DNA of 24,272 bases, taken from the IMG/VR virus record IMGVR_UViG_3300021142_000175, positions 1 through 24,272 of that record; one strand, given 5' to 3'. The number at the start of each line of letters is the position of its first letter. Position 1 is the first letter of the stretch. The position numbers were made by a program, and so were the translations under genes. Positions 14,256 through 22,251 of this stretch are shown piece by piece. The notes below the pieces were generated by a model. That model worked only from the letters and a program-made list of their open reading frames with translations, was not told where the DNA came from and did no database searches. Origin of the DNA: a virus.

Positions 14256-16013
14256 ATGCAGCCACAGCAAAATACTGCTACAACCGCTTCTTTAACTGCG
14301 CCTGTTGGTGGTTGGAACGCTAGGGACTCTTTGGCGGCAATGCCGCCTACTGACGCAGTAAACCTAACTAATTTTTGGCCTACTCCTACCGATGTTAGGC
14401 TTAGAAATGGTTGGACTAAATATTCCACAGGTATTACAGGTCAAGTAAACACCGTAATGACTTATGCTGCGCCAAGTGGTCAGCAATTATTAGCTGCCGC
14501 AGGGACAAAAATATACAACTGTACAAATTCTGGTACAGCTACTACCTCTTATACAGGTATTACTAGCGACAAAATGCAATGGGTGGACTTTTCCAACATT
14601 GGTGGTTATTACCTAGTAGCTTGTAATGGTTCTGACCCTGTAATGATTTATAACGGTACTTCATGGCTTAAAATTGCCACGACTTCTACTGGTCAAACTA
14701 TTTCTAGTATTACCCATACAGGCAATGTTGCTACATTAACAACCTCTTCTGCACATGGTTTAATTACTGGAAACCAAGTCACTATTACAGGCGCTACTCC
14801 TAGTGATTACAATGGTGTTTACATTATTACCGTTACTAGTACTACAACTTTTACTTACACAATGGCGACTACGCCAAGCGGAAATGCTAGTGTTGTAGGC
14901 ACTTATATTCCATTAGGAATTACAGGCGTAGACTCTAGCACTTTTATTAATGTCAATTTGTTTCAAAACCGCCTATATTTCACGCAAGAAAACACCCTTA
15001 AATGCTGGTATTTGCCTGTTAATTCTTTGGGTGGCGCAGCACAAGTATTAGACTTTGGCGGTATTGCAAGAAATGGTAGCTTTTTACAAGCTATGGGTAC
15101 TTGGACTATTGACGGTGGACAAGGCGTAAACGACCACGCAGTATTTGTTACTAAAAATGGTGAAGTTATTGTCTACCAAGGCGGAGACCCTTCTGACGCA
15201 ACCACATGGTCATTAGTAGGTGTTTGGCAATTTGGCGAAGTATTTTGTAGAAAATGTTTTTTTAAATTTGGCAGCGACCTTTTGCTATTAATGAAAGAAG
15301 GTTTAGTGCCTCTTTCAGCCGCATTACAGTCTGACCGTTTAAACCCAAGGGTTTACTTAACGGACAAAATTTACTACGCAATTAACCAAGAAATTGCCCA
15401 ATATGCAGACAATTTTGGCTGGCAAATTAGCTATTTTGCTGACCAAACCATGCTGCTTATTAACATTCCTTCAAGCACAGGCACTCAGCAATATGTAATG
15501 AATACCATTACAGACGCATGGGCGCAATTTACAGATATTTCTACTACTTGTTTTACTTTATTTAATGACCAGCTTTACTTTGGTGGAAGTGGTTTTGTAG
15601 GCAAGTTTTGGGACAGCAATGCCGACAATGGCAATAACATATTTGGTAATGCACAACAGGCTTATTCTTATTTTGACAGTCCAGGACAAAATAAACGATT
15701 TACATTAATTCGCCCTATTATTCAATCTGACAATGGTGTGCCAACAGTTTTATGTAACATTAGCACCGACTTTCAAACAGTACCTCCTGTAGGTCAGTTA
15801 AGTTTTAACCCAGGATTGACTCAAGTAGGTACTTGGGATAACGGTAAATGGGACTTAAACAAATGGGGTGGTGGTTATTTAACCACTAAAAACTGGCAAG
15901 GTGTACAAGGTATTGGTTTTTCTGCCTCAGTTAATATGAATGTGTTGTCGCAAGGAATTGATTTCCATTGGGTTTCTACCGACTATGTATTCCAGAAGGG
16001 CGGAGTCCTGTAA
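14256..16013 (+). CDS. Tail hub/stabilization protein, P22 gp10-like
   Basis: This 585-residue protein resembles the gp10-type 'packaged DNA stabilization' tail proteins that close the portal channel and carry spikes or fibres. It starts with APVGGWNARDSLAAMPPTDA (15-34), then WPTPTDVRLRNGWTKY, later GVDSSTFINVNLFQNRLYFT and LKCWYLPVNSLGG, then propeller-like blades to a conserved-looking ending. Residues about 148-217 are an extra beta domain of the 'AHGLxTGNQVTITGA...YNGVYIITV...TTFTYT' kind, spliced between WLKI and IPLGITGVDS. The gene follows the adaptor gene by two bases. Identification of the core is good; its exact role at the tail is inferred. Confidence 0.83.
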   Translation: MQPQQNTATTASLTAPVGGWNARDSLAAMPPTDAVNLTNFWPTPTDVRLRNGWTKYSTGITGQVNTVMTYAAPSGQQLLAAAGTKIYNCTNSGTATTSYTGITSDKMQWVDFSNIGGYYLVACNGSDPVMIYNGTSWLKIATTSTGQTISSITHTGNVATLTTSSAHGLITGNQVTITGATPSDYNGVYIITVTSTTTFTYTMATTPSGNASVVGTYIPLGITGVDSSTFINVNLFQNRLYFTQENTLKCWYLPVNSLGGAAQVLDFGGIARNGSFLQAMGTWTIDGGQGVNDHAVFVTKNGEVIVYQGGDPSDATTWSLVGVWQFGEVFCRKCFFKFGSDLLLLMKEGLVPLSAALQSDRLNPRVYLTDKIYYAINQEIAQYADNFGWQISYFADQTMLLINIPSSTGTQQYVMNTITDAWAQFTDISTTCFTLFNDQLYFGGSGFVGKFWDSNADNGNNIFGNAQQAYSYFDSPGQNKRFTLIRPIIQSDNGVPTVLCNISTDFQTVPPVGQLSFNPGLTQVGTWDNGKWDLNKWGGGYLTTKNWQGVQGIGFSASVNMNVLSQGIDFHWVSTDYVFQKGGVL

Positions 16014-16403
16014 GTGCTTGAAACTAATCAGGAATTGCTTAAAAAATGGGCAGGGGATAATCTTCCACAAGCGTCAAATGCCCATTATTTAGGTAATGTG
16101 ATTGATGGAAAAATTCGTGCTGTAGTGATGTATTGTAATTTTTTTGGTAAATCTTGCTGTATTCATGTGCATGGCGAGGATAATCATTGGGCTACTAAAA
16201 GTTTCTTAAAAGCAGTCTTTCATTACCCTTTTAACATATTGAAATTAAAGGTTATAATTGGCACAGTCGCAGGCAACAATGAAAAAGCCCTAAGACTAGA
16301 CCGACACCTTGGTTTTCGAGATGTTGCCATTATCCTAGACGCACACGATGAAGGGGATTTGGTAATTTTGGAAATGCGCCCAGAATATTGTAAATGGGCA
16401 TAA
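16014..16403 (+). CDS. GNAT-family acetyltransferase-like protein
   Basis: This 129-residue protein has the layout of a small GNAT N-acetyltransferase: a strand with GNVIDGKIRAVVMY (27-40), a beta strand near LKLKVIIGTVAG (77-86), the motif NNEKALRLDRHLGF (88-101), and a final strand DLVILEMRPEYC. In the family this part binds acetyl-CoA, and the acetyl group is moved to an amine of protein or small molecule; the substrate cannot be told. The start is GTG at 16014, directly after the previous stop, with GGAG (16002-16005) 8 nt upstream. It sits between the tail hub and ejection-protein genes, a place where I recall other podovirus-like phages carrying similar genes. Confidence 0.8.
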   Translation: MLETNQELLKKWAGDNLPQASNAHYLGNVIDGKIRAVVMYCNFFGKSCCIHVHGEDNHWATKSFLKAVFHYPFNILKLKVIIGTVAGNNEKALRLDRHLGFRDVAIILDAHDEGDLVILEMRPEYCKWA

Positions 16404-16413
16404 GGAGATAGTA

Positions 16414-17256
16414 ATGGGTGCAGGTACAGGTGTATTTTCTAATGCAGGGCAAAACGCTACAGGGACAACAAACCCTTATGCAAACACAACTAGCCCTTAT
16501 GTGCAAGCCGCACAGCAAACAGCGCTTGGAAATTTAGCTGGCGCACAAGCCGCTACTGCCACAAACCGAGTAAATCAGTCTACTCCTTATGGCAATTTAA
16601 ACTATGTACAAACTGGCACAGACGCTAACGGAAACCCAATATATTCCGCTAACCAAACATTTAGTCAGCCATTACAAAATACATTTGGCAATATTTCTAG
16701 CAATGTGCAAAACACTAGCGCACAAGCATTTAACCCTACTAATTTGCCAAGCACAGGAATTAACCCTGGACAGACTTACCAAGCGGCTGAAATGCAAATT
16801 TTGCAACCTCAACTGCAACACCAGCAACAAATGGTTAATGACCAACTTGCAAACCAAGGGATTCAACCTGGTTCGGAGGCATATACTTATGCCCAAAATC
16901 AGCTTGCCAACAACCAAAATAACTTGTTGGCACAGACTACAACACAAGGTCTTAATGCTGGTTTAACTGCTAACCAACAAACCTATAACCAACAATTACA
17001 GACTTATAATAACCCATTGCAACAATTAGCTGCATTTAATACTGCTTCTAATCCTGGTTATGTAACGCCTTATACACAAGCTGCTACAACAGGCCCAGAC
17101 TATAATGCCGCTACTCAAGCACAACAAAACGCCCAAATTGCCGCTAATAACGCAGCTTTAGGACAATCTACTAACCTTACAAGTGGTTTGTTTGGACTAG
17201 GTTCTAGCGCAATTACCGCAGCAGCTCCTTCTATATTGTCATCTTTAGGCCTATAA
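16414..17256 (+). CDS. Internal virion / ejection-type protein 1 (Gln/Asn-rich)
   Basis: This 280-residue protein is rich in Gln, Asn, Ala and Thr, with NRVNQSTPYGNLNYVQTGTD (51-70), DQLANQGIQPGSEAYTYAQN (143-162) and QLQTYNNPLQQLAAFNT. This combination is characteristic of a phage protein family found just after the tail hub gene and often described as a virion or tail protein. Low complexity and predicted helix suit a protein stored unfolded in the capsid or tail and ejected with the DNA. A perfect AAGGAG (16402-16407), partly in the previous stop codon, precedes the start. The ejection role is inferred from neighbours. Confidence 0.8.
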   Translation: MGAGTGVFSNAGQNATGTTNPYANTTSPYVQAAQQTALGNLAGAQAATATNRVNQSTPYGNLNYVQTGTDANGNPIYSANQTFSQPLQNTFGNISSNVQNTSAQAFNPTNLPSTGINPGQTYQAAEMQILQPQLQHQQQMVNDQLANQGIQPGSEAYTYAQNQLANNQNNLLAQTTTQGLNAGLTANQQTYNQQLQTYNNPLQQLAAFNTASNPGYVTPYTQAATTGPDYNAATQAQQNAQIAANNAALGQSTNLTSGLFGLGSSAITAAAPSILSSLGL

Positions 17257-17257
17257 A

Positions 17258-18274
17258 ATGTTTAGAAGTAAACATTCAGGCTGGACTTGGGAATTAAAAC
17301 GCACCCCATTTGGAGGCGGTGGCGGAGTTATTTCTGACATTGGAAATGCAGTTAGCAATGCTGTTTCTGATGTAGGTAATATTGTCCAAAATGATGTAAT
17401 TACACCCATTAGTAATGCTGGTGTTTCTATTGACCAAACTGTTAATAATGCTATTCCTGGCGGTTGGGCTACAGTCGGTGGCGCAGCACTTTTAGCTGCT
17501 GGTATTGCTGACCCTACATTATTAGGTCTAGCTGACTCAGGCGCTTTAACTCCTGACGCTTTGGCTAACGCAGGCGTTTCTCAAGATACCATTGACGCAT
17601 TAGGAAGCGGTAGTATTACAGCGCCATCTTCTTATGTTTCTCCTTCACAAGCGCTTACAACAGATATTAGCGGCTCTACTGGTGGAACAAGTATAGGAGC
17701 AACAACAGGTGGTTCAACTTCTGGTATTGCAATTCCTAGCAGTTCTGCTATTACAGTAGACCCTTCTATAGCTGCTGGTAGTGGTGCTAATTTAGCTGCT
17801 GCTGGCACAACTGCTACTGGCGCAGCAACTGGTGCTGGTTTAAGCGGTACAAGTGGATTAAATGCCGCCTTACCTGCTGCTGGTGCAAATGCTGGCGCAG
17901 GTACAGGTTTATCCGCTGCTTTAGCGCCAAATACTGTATTGGGTACAGGTTTAGCTGGCGGTGGTGATATTGGCGTAGCTTACCAATTAGGCGCTAATGG
18001 ACTGCCTGCTACAGATTGGTTAGGAAACCCTATTGAAGCGTCTTCAGTCGGTTTAAATGGTTCTACAGCTACTTCTTCTATATTGCCAAACCCAACACAA
18101 TTAGCAACAGCATTAAAAAATTTAGGCGCTGCAACCCAAAAAAATGCCACCCAAACATTACCAACTGTGCATTATCAATCAGCGTTTTTACCAAGCGCAC
18201 AAACTGTACCAGTAGAAGGTTCACGATTAACAACAACGCCAACTGCATTAAAATTGGCTAGTCTGCTTCAATAG
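17258..18274 (+). CDS. Ejection-type protein 2 (Gly/Ala/Thr low-complexity)
   Basis: This 338-residue protein opens with MFRSKHSGWTWELKRTPFGG, a start pattern shared by phage internal proteins, then GGGGGVISDIGNAV and hydrophobic Gly/Ala-rich helix (SNAVSDVGNIVQND; WATVGGAALLAAGIADP, about 70-86). Residues 115-260 are almost entirely Gly, Ala, Thr and Ser. Such sequence could cross or disturb membranes when ejected into the host, as internal proteins of short-tailed phages do; there is no direct sequence proof. It begins one base after the previous stop and has a weak SD. Family recognition is moderate and function inferred. Confidence 0.72.
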   Translation: MFRSKHSGWTWELKRTPFGGGGGVISDIGNAVSNAVSDVGNIVQNDVITPISNAGVSIDQTVNNAIPGGWATVGGAALLAAGIADPTLLGLADSGALTPDALANAGVSQDTIDALGSGSITAPSSYVSPSQALTTDISGSTGGTSIGATTGGSTSGIAIPSSSAITVDPSIAAGSGANLAAAGTTATGAATGAGLSGTSGLNAALPAAGANAGAGTGLSAALAPNTVLGTGLAGGGDIGVAYQLGANGLPATDWLGNPIEASSVGLNGSTATSSILPNPTQLATALKNLGAATQKNATQTLPTVHYQSAFLPSAQTVPVEGSRLTTTPTALKLASLLQ

Positions 18275-18282
18275 GAAATAAT

Positions 18283-19416
18283 ATGGCACAACCAGCTTCT
18301 TTAACTGACCAAGCATTATTAGCTACTGACCCACAAGCTATGGCATTGTCACGCCAACAGCAAATGGCAGACTTGCTTACTCAAAATAGTACGCAACAAC
18401 CTACTGGACAAGTGATTTCTGGTCGCTATGTAGCACCTTCTTGGGCGCAACAATTACAGCCTTTGTTTAATGCTGCTGCTGGTGCTTATTTAAGCCATAA
18501 CGCTGAAAATAAACAACAGGCTTTGGCGCAAGCATTGCGTGAAAAACAACAATCTGCCGTACAAAATTACTTAAATGCTGCAACTCCTCAAGAAAGATTT
18601 ACTGCTGGCACTAGCCAATATGCACCTGCTGAATTGCAAAAAACAGCATATAGTTTAGTTTCTCCACAAAAACTTGCAGAAGGCGAAACATTTAACCAGC
18701 TTAATATGCAAACTGGTAAATATGAACCTATTGCTACTGGTGGCGCAGCAATGCCAGCAGGTGTAAAAGAAGCTGCCCAATTGTTAGGGATTACAAAACC
18801 AGTTAATGAATGGAATCCACAAGAATTAGCTGCTGTAAATCAAAAGGTTGTGCAATTAAAACAAGCTGGCGCTAACAATATAAATGTAAATACAGGTCAG
18901 CATGGTTTTGAAAATACAGCAAAACTTGGTGAGATGTTTAAATCTGAGCCTATTTATAAAGCACATCAAGAAATTAATCAAGCGTATCAACAAGTAAATG
19001 CTGCGCTTGATAAAAATAATGCTGCTGGAGATTTAGCTGCATCTATTAAAATTAATAAATTGTTAGACCCTAACTCTGTGGTTAGAGAATCAGAAGTGGC
19101 TACTGTAGCTAATGCAACAGGTTTATTACCTAAATTGCAAAATTATGCCAATAAAGTTGCAACAGGAGCGTCATTAAATCCACAACAAAGAAAAGAATAC
19201 AGACAATTAGCAAAAGAGTTTTATGCTATTTCTGGCAATCAGTATAATGAAACACGCAATAAATATTCTCAAATTGGTCAACAAAATCAATTAAATGGAA
19301 CGGATACAATCCTTGGACAACCTTGGAAAGCCCCTGTTGTTTCTAATCAAAATTTAACGCCAGCAATGCAAAGCGCCAATGAAATTCTTGGTATTCCTTC
19401 AATGGGAAATAAATAA
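18283..19416 (+). CDS. Ejection-type protein 3
   Basis: This 377-residue, largely helical protein begins with a Gln/Ala-rich segment (ALSRQQQMADLLTQNSTQQP), then ISGRYVAPSWAQQLQPLFNA, a conserved-looking opening of phage internal proteins. The C-terminal half contains KINKLLDPNSVVRESEVATV (about 252-271), a motif I associate with phage proteins thought to enter the cell with DNA, and a charged helix with NPQQRKEYRQLAKEFYAI. The SD AGGA overlaps the previous stop (TAGGAAAT). Its stop overlaps the next start as TAATG, implying co-translation with the following large protein. Confidence 0.78.
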   Translation: MAQPASLTDQALLATDPQAMALSRQQQMADLLTQNSTQQPTGQVISGRYVAPSWAQQLQPLFNAAAGAYLSHNAENKQQALAQALREKQQSAVQNYLNAATPQERFTAGTSQYAPAELQKTAYSLVSPQKLAEGETFNQLNMQTGKYEPIATGGAAMPAGVKEAAQLLGITKPVNEWNPQELAAVNQKVVQLKQAGANNINVNTGQHGFENTAKLGEMFKSEPIYKAHQEINQAYQQVNAALDKNNAAGDLAASIKINKLLDPNSVVRESEVATVANATGLLPKLQNYANKVATGASLNPQQRKEYRQLAKEFYAISGNQYNETRNKYSQIGQQNQLNGTDTILGQPWKAPVVSNQNLTPAMQSANEILGIPSMGNK

Positions 19417-21380
19417 TGGCTGAAGAAATCGTAATTGACGAACATCCAGCAGAAAAATATGCTGCATGGATTGTTAAAAATGCTGACAAAAAAGGCACAG
19501 CAGAATTTAATACTGTTGCAACAGCCTATAAAGATGCGCTAAATTTAGGGAAAGAGCCTAAAGCAAGTGTAGAAGTATCTTCGCCTGAAGGTCAGCTATT
19601 AAATACTCAATTTGGTGAAACTGGCGGTGGCGCTGCTGTAGGCCGACCACAAGGCCTGAACCGCACAAATGTTCAATCTGAACCACGCCCATTAGAGTCA
19701 GCTTTAGCTGGGGCTACAAAATCTATTGTAGATTTGCCTGTAGGCGCTGCACAATTAGCTGCGTTTGGAAATTTAGGCACAAGTCAATTAGCGCAAAGAT
19801 TAGGAAAACAAGCTGATGTATATAGTGAAGCTAACCCTATTCCCTATGGCGCTGGTCGTGTAGCTGGGGCTGTTGCTCCCGCAATGGGCATTTCTAAAGC
19901 TATTGGTGCAATTCCTTCTTTTGAAAAAATAGCAGAATTAGCACCTAAAGCTGCCCCTTATATTCAATCTGGTTTAACTGGGGGTGCTGCTACTGTAATG
20001 ACCCCTGAAGAAACAGGAAAAACAAATGGTGAGCTATATAAAGAATTAGCTAAAAATGCTACTTTAAATTCTTTAATTGCAGCACCTTTACCAGTTTTGG
20101 GAAAAGTGTTTAATGTTGCTAAAGAAGCTGGAAAAGCTGTTATAGAACCATTTTCTGAATCTGGTCAAAACATTATTTTAGGTCGTGCTTTGCGAAATAT
20201 GTCTGGTAATGATGCAGAAAAAGCTATAGCAAATTTACGCAATCCAAAAGTATTAGTGCCAGGCTCCAATCCAACGACTGCTGAAGTGGCTGGCGTTCCT
20301 AGCATTGCTGCGGCACAGCGTACAGCCACAGCCGTATCTCCTGAAGCTACAAATGCTTTGGCATATCGCCAAGCAGAGCAAAATGCTGCAAGACAAGCCG
20401 CTTTAGAATCTGCTGGTGGTACTCAAAAAGAAAAAGACATTCTTGAAATGGCTAGGTCAAATGTTTCTAAAAACGCTTATGGAAAAGCATTAAATAAACA
20501 AATTGACTATAAAACATTGCCAACTGAATTAGCCGATGAAGCTAAAGCTTTGCGTGATGTTCCAGCAATTAAAAAAGCCGCAGAACAGGCCAAAATTAAT
20601 GCGTTAAATGAAGGTATTGATATCAAAAATCCTTCTGGAAGTGTGGCTGGTTTACATCAAACTAAAATGGCTTTAGATGACCAAATTGAAGCCGTTAAAA
20701 GGGAATTAAATAGAACTGGTAAAGGTTCTACAAGCGCAGAATTAAAAGGTTTGCAAGCAGCTAAAACTCGTTTGCTTTCATTTATTGAAAATGATGCTAT
20801 TAGCCCTGAATATAAACAAGCTAGAACATTATTTGCCAATATGTCTAAACCCATTAGCCAAATGGAAGCCATACAAAACGCTGCTCAATCATCTACTCAA
20901 AAACTTACAGGTCAAATTTTACCTACAAAATTAGCTGACAATATATTAAAATTAGAAGAATCTGGCGCAGTAAATTCTAAACAATTACAAGAATTAAAAG
21001 CAGTCAAAGAAGATTTGGCTAGAGCTAAATTTGCCGCAGAAGCAGGTAAAAGTGGCGGTTCAGATACTGTACAAAAATTAGCTTATAGCAATATGCTTAA
21101 TCAAGTAAATTTGCCTAATTTACTGCGTAGAAATAGATTATCAGCTACAGTAGGTAACTTTTTGGCTAGAGGTTCAGATGTTGCTTATGGTGGTAAAAAT
21201 AAAGAATTAGCTAATAAATTAGCTTTGGCATTAATGAATCCACAGCAATCTGCTGCATTAATGAAACTAGCTGGTAAAGAAGCTAAAAATGCTAATTTAA
21301 CACCAAAAGAATCTAGAGCTATCCAATTATTAATGACTGAAGGCTTACAAAAGGCTAGAATAGGAAATCAAAATGAGTAG
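19416..21380 (+). CDS. Ejection-type protein 4 (large, helical)
   Basis: This 654-residue protein begins with HPAEKYAAWIVKNADKKGTA and EFNTVATAYKDAL, an N-terminal pattern of phage virion proteins. Residues about 92-195 form a Gly/Ala-rich hydrophobic stretch (DLPVGAAQLAAFGNLG, GAGRVAGAVAPAMGISKAIG) that could insert in or cross membranes, followed by long charged helices including SVAGLHQTKMALDDQIEAVK near 409-428. It is the largest of four consecutive ejection-type genes; in P22 three such proteins (gp7, gp16, gp20) are injected with the genome, which is the analogy used here. Phe codons are all TTT. It overlaps both neighbours (one and eight bases). Confidence 0.78.
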   Translation: MAEEIVIDEHPAEKYAAWIVKNADKKGTAEFNTVATAYKDALNLGKEPKASVEVSSPEGQLLNTQFGETGGGAAVGRPQGLNRTNVQSEPRPLESALAGATKSIVDLPVGAAQLAAFGNLGTSQLAQRLGKQADVYSEANPIPYGAGRVAGAVAPAMGISKAIGAIPSFEKIAELAPKAAPYIQSGLTGGAATVMTPEETGKTNGELYKELAKNATLNSLIAAPLPVLGKVFNVAKEAGKAVIEPFSESGQNIILGRALRNMSGNDAEKAIANLRNPKVLVPGSNPTTAEVAGVPSIAAAQRTATAVSPEATNALAYRQAEQNAARQAALESAGGTQKEKDILEMARSNVSKNAYGKALNKQIDYKTLPTELADEAKALRDVPAIKKAAEQAKINALNEGIDIKNPSGSVAGLHQTKMALDDQIEAVKRELNRTGKGSTSAELKGLQAAKTRLLSFIENDAISPEYKQARTLFANMSKPISQMEAIQNAAQSSTQKLTGQILPTKLADNILKLEESGAVNSKQLQELKAVKEDLARAKFAAEAGKSGGSDTVQKLAYSNMLNQVNLPNLLRRNRLSATVGNFLARGSDVAYGGKNKELANKLALALMNPQQSAALMKLAGKEAKNANLTPKESRAIQLLMTEGLQKARIGNQNE

Positions 21381-21651
21381 AAATGGAAGTGGTATTTATA
21401 GTTTACCTGCTGGCAACCCAGTCGTCACAGGTACAACCATTAGTTCAGCATGGGCAAATAGCACATTAATCGACATTGCCAATTCATTAACTCAATCTAT
21501 TGCAAGCGATGGTCAAACTACTATGGCTGGCAATTTTAATATGGGTACATACCAAATTAACAATATGGCAGACCCTACATTAGCGCAAGACGCAGTTACT
21601 TTGAATTACTTGTCGGCTGGTACTTATACTATTAATGGAGGGGCTTTCTAA
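21373..21651 (+). CDS. Stand-alone tail-fibre N-terminal module (truncated-fibre type)
   Basis: This 92-residue protein consists of the N-terminal attachment module seen in many phage fibres: MSRNGSGIYSLPAGNPVVTG at the very start, TISSAWANSTLIDIANSLTQ (22-41), IASDGQTTMAGNFNMGTYQI and a DAVTLNYL turn. In typical fibres this leads to a long shaft and receptor domain, but here the frame stops after TINGGAF. It may be a complete small adaptor protein that carries a separately encoded fibre, or the remnant of a longer fibre. Its start lies eight bases inside the preceding gene; its stop overlaps the next gene's ATG (TAATG). Confidence 0.82.
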   Translation: MSRNGSGIYSLPAGNPVVTGTTISSAWANSTLIDIANSLTQSIASDGQTTMAGNFNMGTYQINNMADPTLAQDAVTLNYLSAGTYTINGGAF

Positions 21652-21812
21652 TGAATTTTTCAATCGTTTGGATTATGGACAAGTTTGGCTTTGTGCCAAA
21701 GGATTCTGTTGATTTTCAAGAATGGCCTTTTCCTGTACCTAAAAAAACAGTTAAAAAGACTGTTAAAATACCTAAAGCGACTACTCGCAAAAAACCAACA
21801 ACCAAAAAGTGA
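21651..21812 (+). CDS. Small basic protein, 53 residues
   Basis: A short frame begins MNFSIVWIMDKFGFVPKDSV, continues DFQEWPFPVPKK, and ends in a Lys/Thr/Pro-rich tail (TVKKTVKIPKATTRKK). The ATG overlaps the preceding stop by one base and GGAGGGG (21637-21643) lies about 7 nt upstream, a strong initiation signal. The stop overlaps the GTG of the next gene by four bases (GTGA). The continuous coupling on both sides makes this a real gene. No family is recognised; a basic tail could bind nucleic acid or acidic lipid, but that is speculation. Confidence 0.72.
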   Translation: MNFSIVWIMDKFGFVPKDSVDFQEWPFPVPKKTVKKTVKIPKATTRKKPTTKK

Positions 21813-22024
21813 GTAGCAAAGTGGACATTGACCTTTTTAAATACGGACAACTTGTAGCCCAGGTAGACGCTATGGAGAGAAAAATTGACAAGCTAGAAAA
21901 AGGCATGGAAGAATTGCTTGAGCTTGCTAATAGGTCTAAAGGGTCATTGTGGGCAATTATGAGTCTTACAGCAGGAGTTAGCACTTTTGTAGGGTTTCTT
22001 TCGCACTATTTCACCGCAAAATGA
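21809..22024 (+). CDS. XhlA-like membrane protein, putative lysis accessory
   Basis: This 71-residue protein has an N-terminal charged helix with heptad pattern (VAQVDAMERKIDKLEKGMEE, about 16-35), then a single hydrophobic segment (LWAIMSLTAGVSTFVGFLSH, 48-67) and a short end. The layout of a cytoplasmic coiled coil followed by one membrane helix is that of haemolysin XhlA-type proteins, which act with phage holins and endolysins. The start is GTG at 21809, overlapping the previous stop; a GTG at 21821 is an alternative. It is followed by a holin-like gene with an ATGA overlap, supporting a lysis role. Confidence 0.75.
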   Translation: MSSKVDIDLFKYGQLVAQVDAMERKIDKLEKGMEELLELANRSKGSLWAIMSLTAGVSTFVGFLSHYFTAK

Positions 22025-22251
22025 ATGAAATATTTACCCATATTCTTACAGGTAAAGATAACCAAACCCATGATATAGCACGCTGGGCTTGGGCTTTAGG
22101 TTTTGTTGTAGTTGCAAGTGCAGCAATTTATTTAATATACGCAGGACATGAAATAAGCCTCACAGAGTTAGCTGGTGCTTTGGGTATTGTTTCAGGTTCA
22201 GGTGCAGCTTCAGTAGCTGCTAAACAAATGTCTGGGTCAGAACCACAATGA
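22021..22251 (+). CDS. Putative holin
   Basis: This 76-residue protein has a short N-terminus (MNEIFTHILTGKDNQTHDIA), a clear membrane helix at about 23-41 (AWALGFVVVASAAIYLIYAG) and a second weakly hydrophobic Gly/Ser/Ala-rich segment at about 47-66 (LTELAGALGIVSGSGAASVA). The pattern 'LTGKDNxTHDIxRWxWA' is one I recognise from small holin-like proteins in proteobacterial phages. Holins permit endolysin release or membrane depolarisation at a timed moment. It overlaps the XhlA-like gene upstream and the Rz gene downstream by ATGA junctions. The holin label is by size, topology and location. Confidence 0.75.
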   Translation: MNEIFTHILTGKDNQTHDIARWAWALGFVVVASAAIYLIYAGHEISLTELAGALGIVSGSGAASVAAKQMSGSEPQ

